From positions 1-64,000 of the forward strand of contig JAMQGV010000025.1 in NCBI GenBank assembly GCA_025994075.1: a stretch of 64,000 bases of DNA, written 5' to 3'. Made by a program: the position numbers and the translations under genes. Shown here piece by piece: positions 33,563 through 43,335 of this stretch. The notes beneath the pieces are model-generated. The model was not told where the DNA came from and ran no database searches. It worked only from the letters and a program-made list of their open reading frames with translations. The stretch's first letter is position 1. Every line of letters begins with the position of its first letter. The DNA comes from Vicinamibacteria bacterium (GTDB taxonomy: Bacteria > Acidobacteriota > Vicinamibacteria > Fen-336).

Positions 33563-34933
33563 ATGTCCGAAGCCCTTTCGGCGCTCGCGCGCGCCATCCA
33601 CTTCGTCGCCGACGACGTGCTGTGGGGGCCGATCCGGATCGGGGGCGTGACGCTGCCCTCGATCCTCGCCCTGCTGCTGTTCGGCAGCGGCCTGTTCCTG
33701 ACCCTGCGCTTCGGCTTCGTGCAGGTGCGCTGCTTCCGCGAGGCGCTGCAGGCGCTGGTGCCCAGCCGACGCAGCGACGGCGCGGGAGCCCTCACCCCGT
33801 TCCAGGCGTTCATGACCGCGCTGGCGGCCTCGATCGGCACCGGCAACATCGCGGGCGTCGCGACCGCGATCGTCTCCGGCGGACCCGGGGCGCTGTTCTG
33901 GATCTGGTGCTACGGCTTCTTCGCGACCTCGATCAAGTTCGCCGAGGCCGTGCTCGGCATGAAGTACCGGCGGCTCGACGGCGGCGGCGGGCTGTCGGCC
34001 GGCCCGATGCACTACCTGCGCGACGGCCTGCGCTCGCCGCGCCTGGCGATGGCCTACGCGGTGATCGCCGGCGTCGCGGCGCTGACCACGACGCCTTTCA
34101 CCCAGCCCAACTCGATCGCCGACGTGTGGCGCTCGCAGCTCGGCGTGCCGACGCTGTGGTCGGGCATCACGATCTCGGTGCTCGCGTGGCTCGTGATCAT
34201 CGGCGGCATCCGGGCGATCGGCCTCGCGATGGAGAAGCTGTCGCCGCTGAAGGTCGGCCTCTACCTGCTCGGCGGGCTGTGGGTGATCGCCTCGCACGCC
34301 GGGCAGATCCCGGCCATGCTCGCGCTCGTGTTCCGCGAGGCGTTCTCGATCGGCTCGGTAGCCGGCGGCACGGCGGGCGTCGGGATCATGGTGGCGATGC
34401 GCTACGGCATCGCCCGCGGCATCTACGCGAACGAGGCGGGCTACGGGACCGCGGCGGTCGCCTACGGCACCGCGCAGAGCGACGACCCGCGGCGGCAGGG
34501 CCTGGCCGCGGTGATGGAGGTGTTCATCGTGTCGTTCGTCACCTCCTCGATCAGCGCCTTCACGATCCTGCTCTCCGGCGTGTGGCGCGGCTCGCAGAAC
34601 ACCGGCGCGGCGATCGTCGCCGAGGCTTTCGACACGGCTCTGCCGTTCGGCGGCCTGGTGGTGGCGCTGTGCGTGTTCCTGTTCGGCTACACGACGCTGA
34701 TCGGCTGGGCGTACTACGGCGAGCAGTTCCTCGAGTACGTGTTCGGGCCGCGGGTGGTGGTGCCGTACCGCTGGACCTACTGCGGCCTGATCGTGCTCGG
34801 CGCCGTCTCCAGGGTGGACACCGTGTGGGCGTGGGGCGACCTCATGAACGGACTGCAGATCTTCCCGAACCTCGTCGGCGTGATCGGGCTGTCGGGCGTG
34901 GCCGCGGCCGTGCTGCGCGGGGGCAAGCGGTGA
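33563..34933 (+). CDS. Alanine/glycine:cation symporter (AGCS family)
   Basis: A 456-residue inner-membrane transporter with about eleven helices. Family marks are [20 protein letters not shown] near residue 80, [23 protein letters not shown] and [16 protein letters not shown]. These are hallmarks of sodium- or proton-coupled alanine/glycine carriers (DagA/AlsT). ATG 33563 is chosen over 33536 because the protein then starts as expected for the family. It overlaps the lysA start (GTGA). Alanine uptake would fit with the neighbouring genes for diaminopimelate and peptide use. Confidence 0.85.
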   Translation: MSEALSALARAIHFVADDVLWGPIRIGGVTLPSILALLLFGSGLFLTLRFGFVQVRCFREALQALVPSRRSDGAGALTPFQAFMTALAASIGTGNIAGVATAIVSGGPGALFWIWCYGFFATSIKFAEAVLGMKYRRLDGGGGLSAGPMHYLRDGLRSPRLAMAYAVIAGVAALTTTPFTQPNSIADVWRSQLGVPTLWSGITISVLAWLVIIGGIRAIGLAMEKLSPLKVGLYLLGGLWVIASHAGQIPAMLALVFREAFSIGSVAGGTAGVGIMVAMRYGIARGIYANEAGYGTAAVAYGTAQSDDPRRQGLAAVMEVFIVSFVTSSISAFTILLSGVWRGSQNTGAAIVAEAFDTALPFGGLVVALCVFLFGYTTLIGWAYYGEQFLEYVFGPRVVVPYRWTYCGLIVLGAVSRVDTVWAWGDLMNGLQIFPNLVGVIGLSGVAAAVLRGGKR

Positions 34934-36177
34934 GCGCCGGGTTCTCGCGCGCCAGCGGCGAGCTGCGCTGCGACGGCGTCGCGCTCGCCGAACTGGCCGA
35001 GCGTTTCGGCACGCCGCTCTACGTGTACTCCGCGGCGTCGGTCGAAGCGGCCTACCGGGCCTACGACGCCGCCTTCGCCGCCGTCCCGCACCGCATCTGT
35101 TACGCGCTCAAGGCCAACTCGAACGGCACCCTGCTGCGGCGCCTGGCCGGGTGGGGAGCCGGGGCCGACATCGTCTCCGGCGGGGAGCTGGCGGCGGCGC
35201 TGCGGGCCGGGTTCCCGCCGGAGCGGATCGTGTTCTCCGGCGTCGGCAAGACGGAAGCCGAGTTGCAGGCCGGGCTCGACGCCGGCATCGGCGAGTTCAA
35301 CGCCGAGAGCGAGGAGGAGATTCGCCGGCTCTCCGCGCTGGCCGGGCGCGCTGGCCGCGTCGCCCACGTCACGCTGCGCGTCAACCCCGACATCGACCCG
35401 CGGTCCCATCCCTACATCTCCACCGGGCTGCGCGAGAACAAGTTCGGCGTGGACCTGACGCTCGCACCCGAGCTGCTGCGCCGCGCGCGGGCCCTGCCGG
35501 GGATCGAGGTGGCGGGCGTCCAGTGCCACATCGGCTCTCAGATGACCGACCTCGAGCCCGTGGAGGCCGCCGCTCGCGCCGTGGCGGCGCTGTCGCGGCA
35601 GCTCCTCGACGAGGGCTTCCCGCTGCGGAGCATCGACCTCGGCGGCGGCCTCGGCATCGACTACACCGGCGACGGGGCGCCCGACCCGCGGGAGCTGGCC
35701 GCCCGCGTCCTGCCCGCGCTCGAGGGGCTGCCGCTGCTGTTGATGCTGGAGCCGGGTCGGTCGCTGGTGGCGCCGGCGGGCGCGCTGCTGGCGCGCGTCC
35801 TCTACGTGAAGGAGAACCGGGGCAAGCGCTTCGTGATCCTCGACGCCGGGATGAACGACCTGCTGCGGCCGTCGCTCTACGAGGCGTTCCACCGCATCGA
35901 GCCGGTCGTCGAGCGCGGCCGGCAGCGCGCCGAGGTGGACGTCGTCGGCCCGGTGTGCGAGACCGGGGACTTCTTCGCGCGCTCGCGCGAGATGGAGAGC
36001 GTGGAGCCGGGCGACCTGGTGGCCGTGCGCGACGCGGGCGCCTACGGCTTCAGCATGGCCTCCAACTACAACCTGCGGCCGCGCCCGGCCGAGGTGCTGG
36101 TCGAGGCGGGCGCGGCCCGGCTGACGCGCCGCCGCGAGACGTTCGACGACCTGGTCGCCGCCGAGCAGGACGGCTGA
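34930..36177 (+). CDS. lysA: Diaminopimelate decarboxylase
   Basis: A 415-residue PLP enzyme of the alanine-racemase-like fold that makes lysine from meso-diaminopimelate. PLP lysine is K61 in YALKANSN. Other family motifs are HIGSQ, DLGGGLGIDY, EPGRSLVA and the C-terminal CETGDFFARSRE (active-site Cys) with GAYGFSMASNYN. It could alternatively act on another amino acid of this enzyme class, but the Cys-Glu-x-x-D stretch is typical of LysA. The GTG start overlaps the symporter stop. It is followed 4 bases later by the convergent peptide-binding-protein gene. Confidence 0.9.
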   Translation: MSAGFSRASGELRCDGVALAELAERFGTPLYVYSAASVEAAYRAYDAAFAAVPHRICYALKANSNGTLLRRLAGWGAGADIVSGGELAAALRAGFPPERIVFSGVGKTEAELQAGLDAGIGEFNAESEEEIRRLSALAGRAGRVAHVTLRVNPDIDPRSHPYISTGLRENKFGVDLTLAPELLRRARALPGIEVAGVQCHIGSQMTDLEPVEAAARAVAALSRQLLDEGFPLRSIDLGGGLGIDYTGDGAPDPRELAARVLPALEGLPLLLMLEPGRSLVAPAGALLARVLYVKENRGKRFVILDAGMNDLLRPSLYEAFHRIEPVVERGRQRAEVDVVGPVCETGDFFARSREMESVEPGDLVAVRDAGAYGFSMASNYNLRPRPAEVLVEAGAARLTRRRETFDDLVAAEQDG

Positions 36178-36181
36178 GCCG

Positions 36182-37642
36182 TCATCGGGTCTTCCAGGCT
36201 CCGACGTAGAGGACGAGGCCCGCCGCGCTCACGCGCAGGCCGGCCACCTCGTCGCGGTGAACCGTGACGCTCGAGACGTGGAACAGCGGCGCCCACGGCA
36301 TGTCGCGCTGGAACAGCTCCTGGGCCTCGCGGTAGAGGGCGAGGCGTTCTGCCGCCGGGCCGCGGCGACGGGCGCGGCGCAACAGCGCGTCCATCTGCGG
36401 GCTTGCGTAACGCACGCGGTTCGTGGCGGGGATCGACTCCGAGTCCAGCAGCGCTGTCAGGAAGTCGTTGGGATCGGTGGTGTCGGCCTGCCAGCCGAGC
36501 ACCGCCAGCTCGAAGTCGCCGCGTCCGATCCGCTCGAGGTACTCGCCCCAGTCGCGGACCGTCACCCGACGGGCGCGGATGCCCGCGTCCGCCAGGTCGG
36601 CCGCAATGCGCCGGGTCAGCTCCGCGGGCCGGGGCAGGTAGGGCCTGGACACGGGCGGCTCCAGCAGCGTGGTGTCGAGACCCTGGGGAAGACCGGCCTC
36701 CCGCAACAGGCGGCGGGCCTGGGACAGGTCGCGGATCAGCTCGCGCGTGCGCGGAGCGTAGCCCCACAGGCCCGGCGGCAGCGGGTTGCGGGCGGGCGCG
36801 CCGTGGCTGCCCAGCACGTGCTCCACGAGGGCAGGACGGTCGATCGCCAGCGCCAGCGCACGGCGGACGCGCACGTCGTGGAACGGGCCGCGCTCGTGGT
36901 TGGGGGCGAGGAAGGCGACGTTGGAGCCCACCTGGAAGTCGAACGCCAGGCCCCGGGCGTCGTGCAGCGACTCGACGCGCTCGTGGCCCAGCGCCTGGGT
37001 GACGTCGACCTCGCCCCGGAGCAGCGCGCGCAGCAGGGCCGCCTCGTCCGCATGGCGGCGGAACTCGATCGCGGCCAGCCGCGGCCGGCCGCCCCAGTAG
37101 CGGGAGTGCGCGGCGAGCCGGACTCGCCCCGGGGCGGCGTCGCGGAAGGCGAACGGGCCGGTGCCCACGGGCCGACCCGCAGCGGCTCCGAGCTCGCGCG
37201 GGCTCTGCATCGCGAAGAACGGCTGCGACAGCGTGGCGAGCAGGGCTGCGTTCGGCGCCTCGAGCTCGATCGAGACCAGCAGCGGGCCGCCGCGCCGCGC
37301 GCGCCCGGGGAACGCGCGCTCGCGGCGCAGCAGCTCGACGTTGGCGACCACCGCGTCGGCGTCGAACCGGGTCCCGTCGTGGAAGCGCACGCCGTCGCGC
37401 AGCGTGAAGGTCCAGGAGCGCGCATCGGCCGTCGCCCACGACGTGGCCAGCAGCGGCTCGAAGCGCTCGCCCGCCTCGCGCTGCCGGACCAGCGTCTCGC
37501 AGACGTTGACGACGACGCCCGCAGACACCAGGTCGGTCGCGCGGTGCGGCGCAAGGGACACCGGGTCCGCCAGCAGGCCGACCACCAGCGTCTCCGGCGC
37601 GGCCGCCAGGGCCGCGGCGAGCAGCAGCGAAGGCGCGGTCAC
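36182..37642 (-). CDS. ABC transporter peptide-binding protein (family 5)
   Basis: A 486-residue periplasmic binding protein of the DppA/OppA kind. It has a short signal peptide (about residues 1-16, ending in AAP). Family stretches include LVVGLLADPVSLAP, WTFTLRDGVRFHDGTRFDA, GTGPFAF and LLREAGLP, with DFELAVLGWQADTTDPNDF near the end. It lacks a lipobox. The GTG start overlaps the stop of the DUF819 gene. No peptide permease or ATPase genes are adjacent, so it may use a permease encoded elsewhere. Specificity is unknown; neighbours suggest murein peptides. Confidence 0.8.
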   Translation of the reverse strand: MTAPSLLLAAALAAAPETLVVGLLADPVSLAPHRATDLVSAGVVVNVCETLVRQREAGERFEPLLATSWATADARSWTFTLRDGVRFHDGTRFDADAVVANVELLRRERAFPGRARRGGPLLVSIELEAPNAALLATLSQPFFAMQSPRELGAAAGRPVGTGPFAFRDAAPGRVRLAAHSRYWGGRPRLAAIEFRRHADEAALLRALLRGEVDVTQALGHERVESLHDARGLAFDFQVGSNVAFLAPNHERGPFHDVRVRRALALAIDRPALVEHVLGSHGAPARNPLPPGLWGYAPRTRELIRDLSQARRLLREAGLPQGLDTTLLEPPVSRPYLPRPAELTRRIAADLADAGIRARRVTVRDWGEYLERIGRGDFELAVLGWQADTTDPNDFLTALLDSESIPATNRVRYASPQMDALLRRARRRGPAAERLALYREAQELFQRDMPWAPLFHVSSVTVHRDEVAGLRVSAAGLVLYVGAWKTR

Positions 37643-38799
37643 GGCGCCAGCAGCTCCCCGACCAGCAGCCCGACGTAGGTGCCGGCCACGTTCCCCACGA
37701 CGGCCAGCAGCAGGCCCACGGGAGCCATCGCCGGGTGGTAGATGGCCGCCACCACCGGCGCCGACGAGTAGCCTCCGACGCAGGCCTGGCTGGCCGAGCC
37801 GAAGAAGAAGAGCGGAGCCCGCAGCAGCCGGATCGCCGCGAACAGGAAGGCGCCGTGGACCGCGATCACGACCAGGCCGATCAGCACGAACTGCGGCCAC
37901 GTCGCGATCTGGCGCAGGTCGGCCTGGGCGCCGATGCCCGCGAGCAGCAGGTAGAAACCCGTGTAGCCGAGGGCCGAGGCGCCGGCGCCTTCGAGGCGCG
38001 CGAGGCGGGTCGTCGACAGCAGCAGCGAGATCGTGGTGACCAGCACGACGCTCCACGAGAACGCGTTCAGCACGCGGCCCACCGGCGGCAGTTGCGCTCC
38101 CGCCCACAGGCAGACAGCGGTGAGACCCAGCGCCAGACCGACCATCTGGCTGGCGTCGCCGACGGAGATCGGGTGAGCCGTCTCCGCCCGCAGCTTCTGC
38201 AGGTGGGCCCCGATCTCGTCGACCAGCCGACGGTCGGCGCGGTTCCAGGCGTCGAAGCGCTCCTGGCGACCGGCAAGGGCGATCAGCAGTCCCATCCACG
38301 AGTAGCCGACGAGGGTGTCGACCAGGATCATCACGCCCTGCAGCTCGGGCGAGAGCTGCAGGGTGGTGGCGACGGCGACCAGGTTGGCGCTGCCGCCGAT
38401 CCAGGTCGCGGTCAGCGCCGCCATCGCCTTCCAGGCTTCCGCGGGCAGCCACCCGCGGAACACCTCGAAAGCGACCACGGCGCCGGTGGCCGTGCCGACG
38501 ACGCCGGCCGCCATCACGAGCAGTGCGGTGCGGCCGAGGCGAGCGATCGCCGGCAGGTCGGCCGAGAGCAGCATCAAGGCGAGGCAGCAGGGGAGCAGGT
38601 AGCGGGCGAGCGCGGGGTAGACCGGGCTCTCGGCGGGGGTCAGCCCGGCCGACGTCGACAGCATCGGCAGGAAGTAGACCCAGAACACCGCGGGCAGGCG
38701 GTCGAACACGAAGGCGAGCCGCGGCCAGCGCGACAGGCGCTGCACGAGCGCCACCACGCCGGCGAGCCAGGCGAGGACCGCGATCGGCTCCTGGAGCAC
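37639..38799 (-). CDS. DUF819-family membrane protein
   Basis: A 386-residue inner-membrane protein with about ten helices (GTG start). It shows the family pattern: FWVYFLPMLSTSAGLTP, then TATWIGGSANLVAVATTLQ, and near the end FFFGSASQACVGGYSSAP followed by VGLLLAVVGNVAGTYVG. DUF819 proteins (YjcL-like) look like carriers related to glutamate/sodium symporters but their substrate is not known. In other genomes they are often found beside dipeptide-epimerase genes, as here (divergent at 38861), which would suit uptake of acidic peptides or amino acids. Confidence 0.8.
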   Translation of the reverse strand: MLQEPIAVLAWLAGVVALVQRLSRWPRLAFVFDRLPAVFWVYFLPMLSTSAGLTPAESPVYPALARYLLPCCLALMLLSADLPAIARLGRTALLVMAAGVVGTATGAVVAFEVFRGWLPAEAWKAMAALTATWIGGSANLVAVATTLQLSPELQGVMILVDTLVGYSWMGLLIALAGRQERFDAWNRADRRLVDEIGAHLQKLRAETAHPISVGDASQMVGLALGLTAVCLWAGAQLPPVGRVLNAFSWSVVLVTTISLLLSTTRLARLEGAGASALGYTGFYLLLAGIGAQADLRQIATWPQFVLIGLVVIAVHGAFLFAAIRLLRAPLFFFGSASQACVGGYSSAPVVAAIYHPAMAPVGLLLAVVGNVAGTYVGLLVGELLAP

Positions 38800-38860
38800 G
38801 CCGCATCATTGAACAGGCCTCCCGGGGGGTCAACCGCGGCGGGCTTATCATCGGCCCGTC

Positions 38861-39874
38861 ATGAGTGCGCTCCGCGTCGTCGCCCGCCCCCTCGAGCTGC
38901 GGCTGCGCCACACGTTCCGCATCGCGCGTGGCGCTTCCGACTCCCGCCTCAACGTGCTGGTCGAAGCCGAGCAGGACGGCCGGCTGGGCCGCGGCGAGGC
39001 CGCACCGATCCTGCGCTACGGTGAAGACCAGGCCTCGGCGACGGCCGCGGTTCGGGCGATGGCGGCGAAGCTCGGCGAGCCACGGCATTTCGCCTCCGCG
39101 GCCCGCGAGGCCGCCGTGCCCGGCCAGGCGGCCGCCGAGGCCGCGCTCGACATCGCGCTGCACGACCTGGCGGCGCAGCGCTGCGGCCTGCCGCTGTTCG
39201 AGATGCTGGGGCTCGACCGACGGCGGGTGCCGGCGACCTCGTTCACGATCGGCATCGACACCCCGGAGGTCGTCGTGGCCAAGGTGCGCGAGGCCTCGGC
39301 GTTCGAGGTGCTGAAGATCAAGCTGGGCGGCGACAACGACCGCGAGATCCTCGGCGCGGTGCGCGACACCACTCGCCAGCGGCTGCGCGTCGACGCCAAC
39401 GAGGGCTGGACTCCGGACACCGCGCTCGAGCGGCTCGCCTGGCTGGCGCAGCTCGGCGTCGAGTACGTCGAGCAGCCGTTGCCGGCGGCGATGCTGGCGG
39501 AGACGCGCGAGCTGCGCCGGCGCAGCCCGCTTCCCTTCTACGCCGACGAGAGCGTGCACCGCGCCGCCGACATCCCGAAGCTGGCGGGCGCGTTCGACGG
39601 CATCAACATCAAGCTGATGAAGTGCGGCGGCATCGCCGAGGCGCTGCGCATGATCGCGGTCGCCCGCGCGCACGGCATGCAGGTGATGCTCGGCTGCATG
39701 ATCGAGTCGTCGGTGGCGATCACCGCCGCGGCCCACGTCTCGCCGCTCGTCGACCACGCCGACCTCGACGGCGCGCTGCTGCTGGCCGAGGACCCGTTCA
39801 CGGGCGCGACGCTGGTGGACGGTCGCGTCCTGCCGCCGGACGCGCCGGGGCTCGGGGTGGCGCCCCGCCCGTAG
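38861..39874 (+). CDS. L-Ala-D/L-Glu-type dipeptide epimerase (enolase superfamily)
   Basis: A 337-residue enzyme of the muconate-lactonising subgroup that inverts the second residue of dipeptides, best known for L-Ala-D-Glu released from murein. Catalytic features are all present: Lys152/Lys154 in LKIKLGG, metal ligands Asp179 (VDANEGW), Glu204 (EQPL) and Asp229 (ADES), and Lys251 in NIKLMKCGG. Lys-x-Lys plus the second lysine is the dipeptide-epimerase pattern. The exact dipeptide cannot be told from sequence. It has an ATG start after a TATCAT hexamer at 38845-38850, which may be its -10 box. Confidence 0.8.
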   Translation: MSALRVVARPLELRLRHTFRIARGASDSRLNVLVEAEQDGRLGRGEAAPILRYGEDQASATAAVRAMAAKLGEPRHFASAAREAAVPGQAAAEAALDIALHDLAAQRCGLPLFEMLGLDRRRVPATSFTIGIDTPEVVVAKVREASAFEVLKIKLGGDNDREILGAVRDTTRQRLRVDANEGWTPDTALERLAWLAQLGVEYVEQPLPAAMLAETRELRRRSPLPFYADESVHRAADIPKLAGAFDGINIKLMKCGGIAEALRMIAVARAHGMQVMLGCMIESSVAITAAAHVSPLVDHADLDGALLLAEDPFTGATLVDGRVLPPDAPGLGVAPRP

Positions 39875-39877
39875 CGA

Positions 39878-41101
39878 CTACTCGTAGCGCAGGGCGTCGA
39901 TCGGGTCGAGCGAGGCGGCGCGGCGCGCGGGGTACCAGCCGAAGAAGACGCCGACCGCGGCCGCGAAGCCGAAGGCCAGCGCGATCGCCTCGGTGGTCAC
40001 CTGCATCGGCCAGCCCAGGCTGCGCACGATCGTCTCGGAGATGCCGATCCCGAGCGCGATCCCGAGCAGCCCGCCGAACACCGACAGCGTCACCGCCTCG
40101 GCCAGGAACTGGCTGAGGATGTCGCGGGACCGGGCGCCGACGGCCAGCCGCAACCCGATCTCGCGGGTGCGCTCGGTGACCGAGACCAGCATGATGTTCA
40201 TGATCCCGATGCCGCCGACCAGCAGGCTGACCGAGGCGACGCTCATCAGCAGCGAGTTCATCGTGTTGGCGACGTCCAGCCGGGTCTGGGCCATCTCCTC
40301 GACCGTGCGCACGGTGAAGTCGTCGTCGTCGGGGTTGGTGATGCGGTGGCGCTGGCGCATCAGCCGCGTGATCTCGATCGCGGCCTGCTCGACGCGGTCC
40401 TGGCTGACGGCCGAGATCGTGACGCGGTTCAGGTGGGTGATGCCGAGCAGCTTCTTCTGCAGCGTCGTGTAGGGCGCGATCACGATGTCGTCCTGGTCGT
40501 CGCCCCACTGGCCCTGTCCCTTGGGGGCCAGCACGCCGATCACGCGGAACGGGAGGTTGCGCACGCGCACGATCTGGCCGACCGGGTCTTCGCCGGGGAA
40601 CAGCAGGTCGGCGACCGTCTTGCCGAGCAGGCAGACCTTGTCCGCCACCAGCACGTGTCGGGCGGTGAAGTTCTCGCCGGCGACGACGCGCCAGGAGCGG
40701 ATCTCGAGGTACTCCTCGTTGCCGCCCTCGATCGACGTGTTCCAGTTCTGGTTGCCCGCGATGACCTGGGCCCGGCCGCGGACCCCCGGCGAGACGCGCG
40801 CCACCAGCGGCACCTGGGCACGGACCGCGTCGGCATCCTCGACCGTCAGGCTGGTGGTCGACCCCGCGCCACCGCGCGCCGTGCCGGGGCCGCGGCCCCA
40901 GCTCCCCGCGCTGAGGTAGATCAGGTTCACGCCCTGGCTCGAGATCTGCTCGTCGATCGAGGCGCGGGCCCCGGAGCCCAGCGCGACCATCGCGATCACG
41001 GAGGCCACGCCGATGATCACTCCGAGCATCGTCAGCCCCGAGCGCACCGGGTTGCGGCGGATCGCGATCAGCGCCACGCGCAGGATGTTCCAGCCGCCCA
41101 T
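39878..41101 (-). CDS. MacB-type ABC transporter permease
   Basis: A 407-residue permease of the MacB/LolE-like fold. The N-terminal membrane helix (about 20-42) is followed by a large periplasmic MacB_PCD domain (about 50-245) and three helices at about 275-395 (MNIMLVSVTERTREIGLRLA, LLGIALGIGIS, FGFAAAVGVFFGWYPARRAA). The motif TERTREIG and the end PARRAASLDPIDALRYE are typical. It works with the ATPase encoded directly upstream and with the adaptor and TolC-like protein to pump drugs, lipids, toxins or signal peptides; the substrate is unknown. Confidence 0.85.
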   Translation of the reverse strand: MGGWNILRVALIAIRRNPVRSGLTMLGVIIGVASVIAMVALGSGARASIDEQISSQGVNLIYLSAGSWGRGPGTARGGAGSTTSLTVEDADAVRAQVPLVARVSPGVRGRAQVIAGNQNWNTSIEGGNEEYLEIRSWRVVAGENFTARHVLVADKVCLLGKTVADLLFPGEDPVGQIVRVRNLPFRVIGVLAPKGQGQWGDDQDDIVIAPYTTLQKKLLGITHLNRVTISAVSQDRVEQAAIEITRLMRQRHRITNPDDDDFTVRTVEEMAQTRLDVANTMNSLLMSVASVSLLVGGIGIMNIMLVSVTERTREIGLRLAVGARSRDILSQFLAEAVTLSVFGGLLGIALGIGISETIVRSLGWPMQVTTEAIALAFGFAAAVGVFFGWYPARRAASLDPIDALRYE

Positions 41102-41102
41102 C

Positions 41103-41885
41103 TCAGGCCTCCACCCCGGCTTCGGCCGGCTCCGGTTCCACCTCGAGTTCCAGCGGCGGCAGCGCCGCCCGCTCCGCCGCGGCGTCGCGCCGGTTCTGCA
41201 CCGGCGTGTCGCTGGTGACGCGCCCGTCGCGCACCGTGACCACGCGGGTGCCGTACTCGGCGATGTCGTGCTCGTGGGTGATCAGCACGACCGTGATGCC
41301 GCGCTCGCGAACCAGCCGCTGCAGGATCTCCATGATCTCGACGCTCGTGCGGCTGTCGAGGTTTCCGGTCGGTTCGTCGGCCAGCAGCAGTTCCGGCTCG
41401 TTGACCAGCGCGCGGGCGATCGCCACCCGCTGTTGCTGCCCGCCCGAGAGCTGCTGCGGCGTGTGATCGAGGCGCGAGCCGAGGCCGACCGCCTCCAGCA
41501 GGCCGCGGGCGCGGGCGTGGCGCTCCGCAGGCGGCAGCGCGCGCCCGCCGTAGAGCAGCGGCAGCTCCACGTTCTCCAGCGCGCTGGTGCGCGGCAGCAG
41601 GTTGAAGTTCTGGAACACGAAGCCGATCTTGCGGTTGCGCAGGTGGGCGCGGCGGTCCTTGTCGAAGCCCGACACGTCCTCGCCCTCGAGGAAGTAGTGG
41701 CCCGACGTCGGCCGGTCGAGCAGGCCCAGCACGTTCATCAAGGTCGACTTGCCGCTGCCCGAGGCGCCGACGACGCAGACGAACGAGCCGCGCTCGACGT
41801 CCAGGCTGAGGCCGCGGAGCGCGTGCACGGTCACGTCGCCGACGCGGTAGCTCTTGCGCAGGTCGACCAGGCGGATCAGGGCCAT
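41103..41885 (-). CDS. MacB/LolD-type ABC transporter ATPase
   Basis: A 260-residue ATP-binding subunit: Walker A GASGSGKST, Q-loop FQNFNLLPR, signature LSGGQQQR, Walker B LLLADEPTGNLDS and switch His in LITHEHD. Length and sequence put it with the MacB/LolD/FtsE group. The last 35 residues are an acidic tail (LEVEPEPAEAG) beyond the domain. It lies one base from the permease gene and nine bases from the adaptor gene, so the three are one operon. Confidence 0.9.
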   Translation of the reverse strand: MALIRLVDLRKSYRVGDVTVHALRGLSLDVERGSFVCVVGASGSGKSTLMNVLGLLDRPTSGHYFLEGEDVSGFDKDRRAHLRNRKIGFVFQNFNLLPRTSALENVELPLLYGGRALPPAERHARARGLLEAVGLGSRLDHTPQQLSGGQQQRVAIARALVNEPELLLADEPTGNLDSRTSVEIMEILQRLVRERGITVVLITHEHDIAEYGTRVVTVRDGRVTSDTPVQNRRDAAAERAALPPLELEVEPEPAEAGVEA

Positions 41886-41894
41886 TTCGTGGGA

Positions 41895-43277
41895 TCAGCG
41901 CTGGCGGCGCTGGAACTGGGGCTGGAACGGGTTGCTGGTCGGCGAGGCGTTCGGCCGGCCGTTGGCTGAAGGCGCCGCGCCGGGGAGCGCGACGCCCGTG
42001 ATCACGGTGGCGCCCTCCTCCAGTCCGGAGCGGACTTCGACCCACTGGCCGTCGGAGATGCCGAGGCGGACGTCGACCGGAGCCGGCTTCCCGTCGGGAC
42101 CGGGCACGTAGAGGGTGGCCGGCCGGCCGCGACGCCCCTGGCCTTCGCCGCCGGCCGGGTCGCCCGGACCGGCCTCGGAACGGCGCCCGCCCCCGGGCCC
42201 GCCGGTGCGGTCGCCGCGCCCGGTGCCCGGCGCTCCACCGCCTTCTCCGGGGCGACCGCCGCCGCCGCCCATCCGGGCGCCTTCGCCTCCAGGGCGGCGG
42301 CCTGCGCCCGGACCGGCCGGACCGGCGCCTTCGGGCCGGAACCGCAGCGCCGCGGCCGGCACCCGCAGCACGCCGTCGGCGCGCCGCACCTCGAGCGACA
42401 CCGTCGCGGTCATCCCCGGCTTGAGCTTCTGGGCGTCGTTGTCGACGCTGAGCAGCGTGTCGTACGTGACGACGTTCGACACGACCTGGGGTTGCAGCCG
42501 GACCTGCTCGACGCGGGCGGGGAAGACCTCCTCAGGGTGGGCGTCGACCCGGAAGGTGGCGGCCATGCCCTCGCGCACGCGGCCCACGTCGGCTTCGTCG
42601 ATGCCGGCCCGCACCTGCATCCGGCGCAGGTCGTTGGCGATCACGAACAGCGTCGGCGCCTGCAGCGAAGCGGCCACCGTCTGGCCGACGTCCACGTTGC
42701 GGCCGATCACCACGCCGTCGATCGGGGCGCGGATGATCGTGTGGCCGAGGTCGACCTGGGCCTGGTTGACCGACGCCTCGGCCTGGCTGACCGCGGCGTC
42801 GCTGGACTTCACCTGGGCCTCGGCCGAGCGGGCGTTGGCTCGCGCCGTCTCGAGTTCGGTTTCCGGGAGCAGCCGCGCCTTCCACAGCTCCTCCGCCCGC
42901 TCGCGCTTCTGGCGGGCGTCGTCGAGCGCGGCCCCCGAGCGCTCCAGGTTGGCCGTCGCGCTCGCCAGGTTCGCTTCGGCCTGCCGCAGGCGCGCCTCGA
43001 ACAGCGACGGGTCCAGCTCGGCCACGAGCTGGCCGGCGCGCACGGTGTCGTTGAAGTCTGCGTGCAGGCGGGCGATGGTGCCGGAGACCTGGGAGCCGAC
43101 CTGGACCGTCGTCACGGCCTGGAGCGTGCCGGTGGCGCCCACGACCTCGACGACGTCACCGCGCTGGACGACCGCCGTCGTCCAGCCCGTGGCCGCCTTG
43201 TCGCCGCGCAGTGCCGCCCAGGCACCCGCAGCGACCAGCAGCGCGCCTCCCGCCAACAACAGCCCCCGATGCTTCAT
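41895..43277 (-). CDS. Periplasmic adaptor (HlyD/MacA-like) with Gly-rich insertion
   Basis: A 460-residue adaptor of a tripartite efflux pump, anchored by an N-terminal membrane helix (about 4-20). It has the lipoyl-type segment (GTIARLHADFNDTVRAGQLV), a helical hairpin (about 95-175; EAELDPSLFEARLRQAEANL in part), a return strand (IRAPIDGVVIGRNVDVGQTV) and the β-barrel domain. Between the barrel and the last domain there is an unusual 75-residue stretch, about 330-405, made almost only of Gly, Pro, Arg and Glu (GGGGGRPGEGGG). That stretch is not typical of MacA. An intrinsic terminator separates it from the TolC-like gene, so it probably has its own promoter. Confidence 0.85.
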   Translation of the reverse strand: MKHRGLLLAGGALLVAAGAWAALRGDKAATGWTTAVVQRGDVVEVVGATGTLQAVTTVQVGSQVSGTIARLHADFNDTVRAGQLVAELDPSLFEARLRQAEANLASATANLERSGAALDDARQKRERAEELWKARLLPETELETARANARSAEAQVKSSDAAVSQAEASVNQAQVDLGHTIIRAPIDGVVIGRNVDVGQTVAASLQAPTLFVIANDLRRMQVRAGIDEADVGRVREGMAATFRVDAHPEEVFPARVEQVRLQPQVVSNVVTYDTLLSVDNDAQKLKPGMTATVSLEVRRADGVLRVPAAALRFRPEGAGPAGPGAGRRPGGEGARMGGGGGRPGEGGGAPGTGRGDRTGGPGGGRRSEAGPGDPAGGEGQGRRGRPATLYVPGPDGKPAPVDVRLGISDGQWVEVRSGLEEGATVITGVALPGAAPSANGRPNASPTSNPFQPQFQRRQR

Positions 43278-43335
43278 GCGGGAAGTGTACGGCGGCCCTC
43301 GCGGTGGCGCCGGTTCGCGCGCGCCGGGCACGGGT

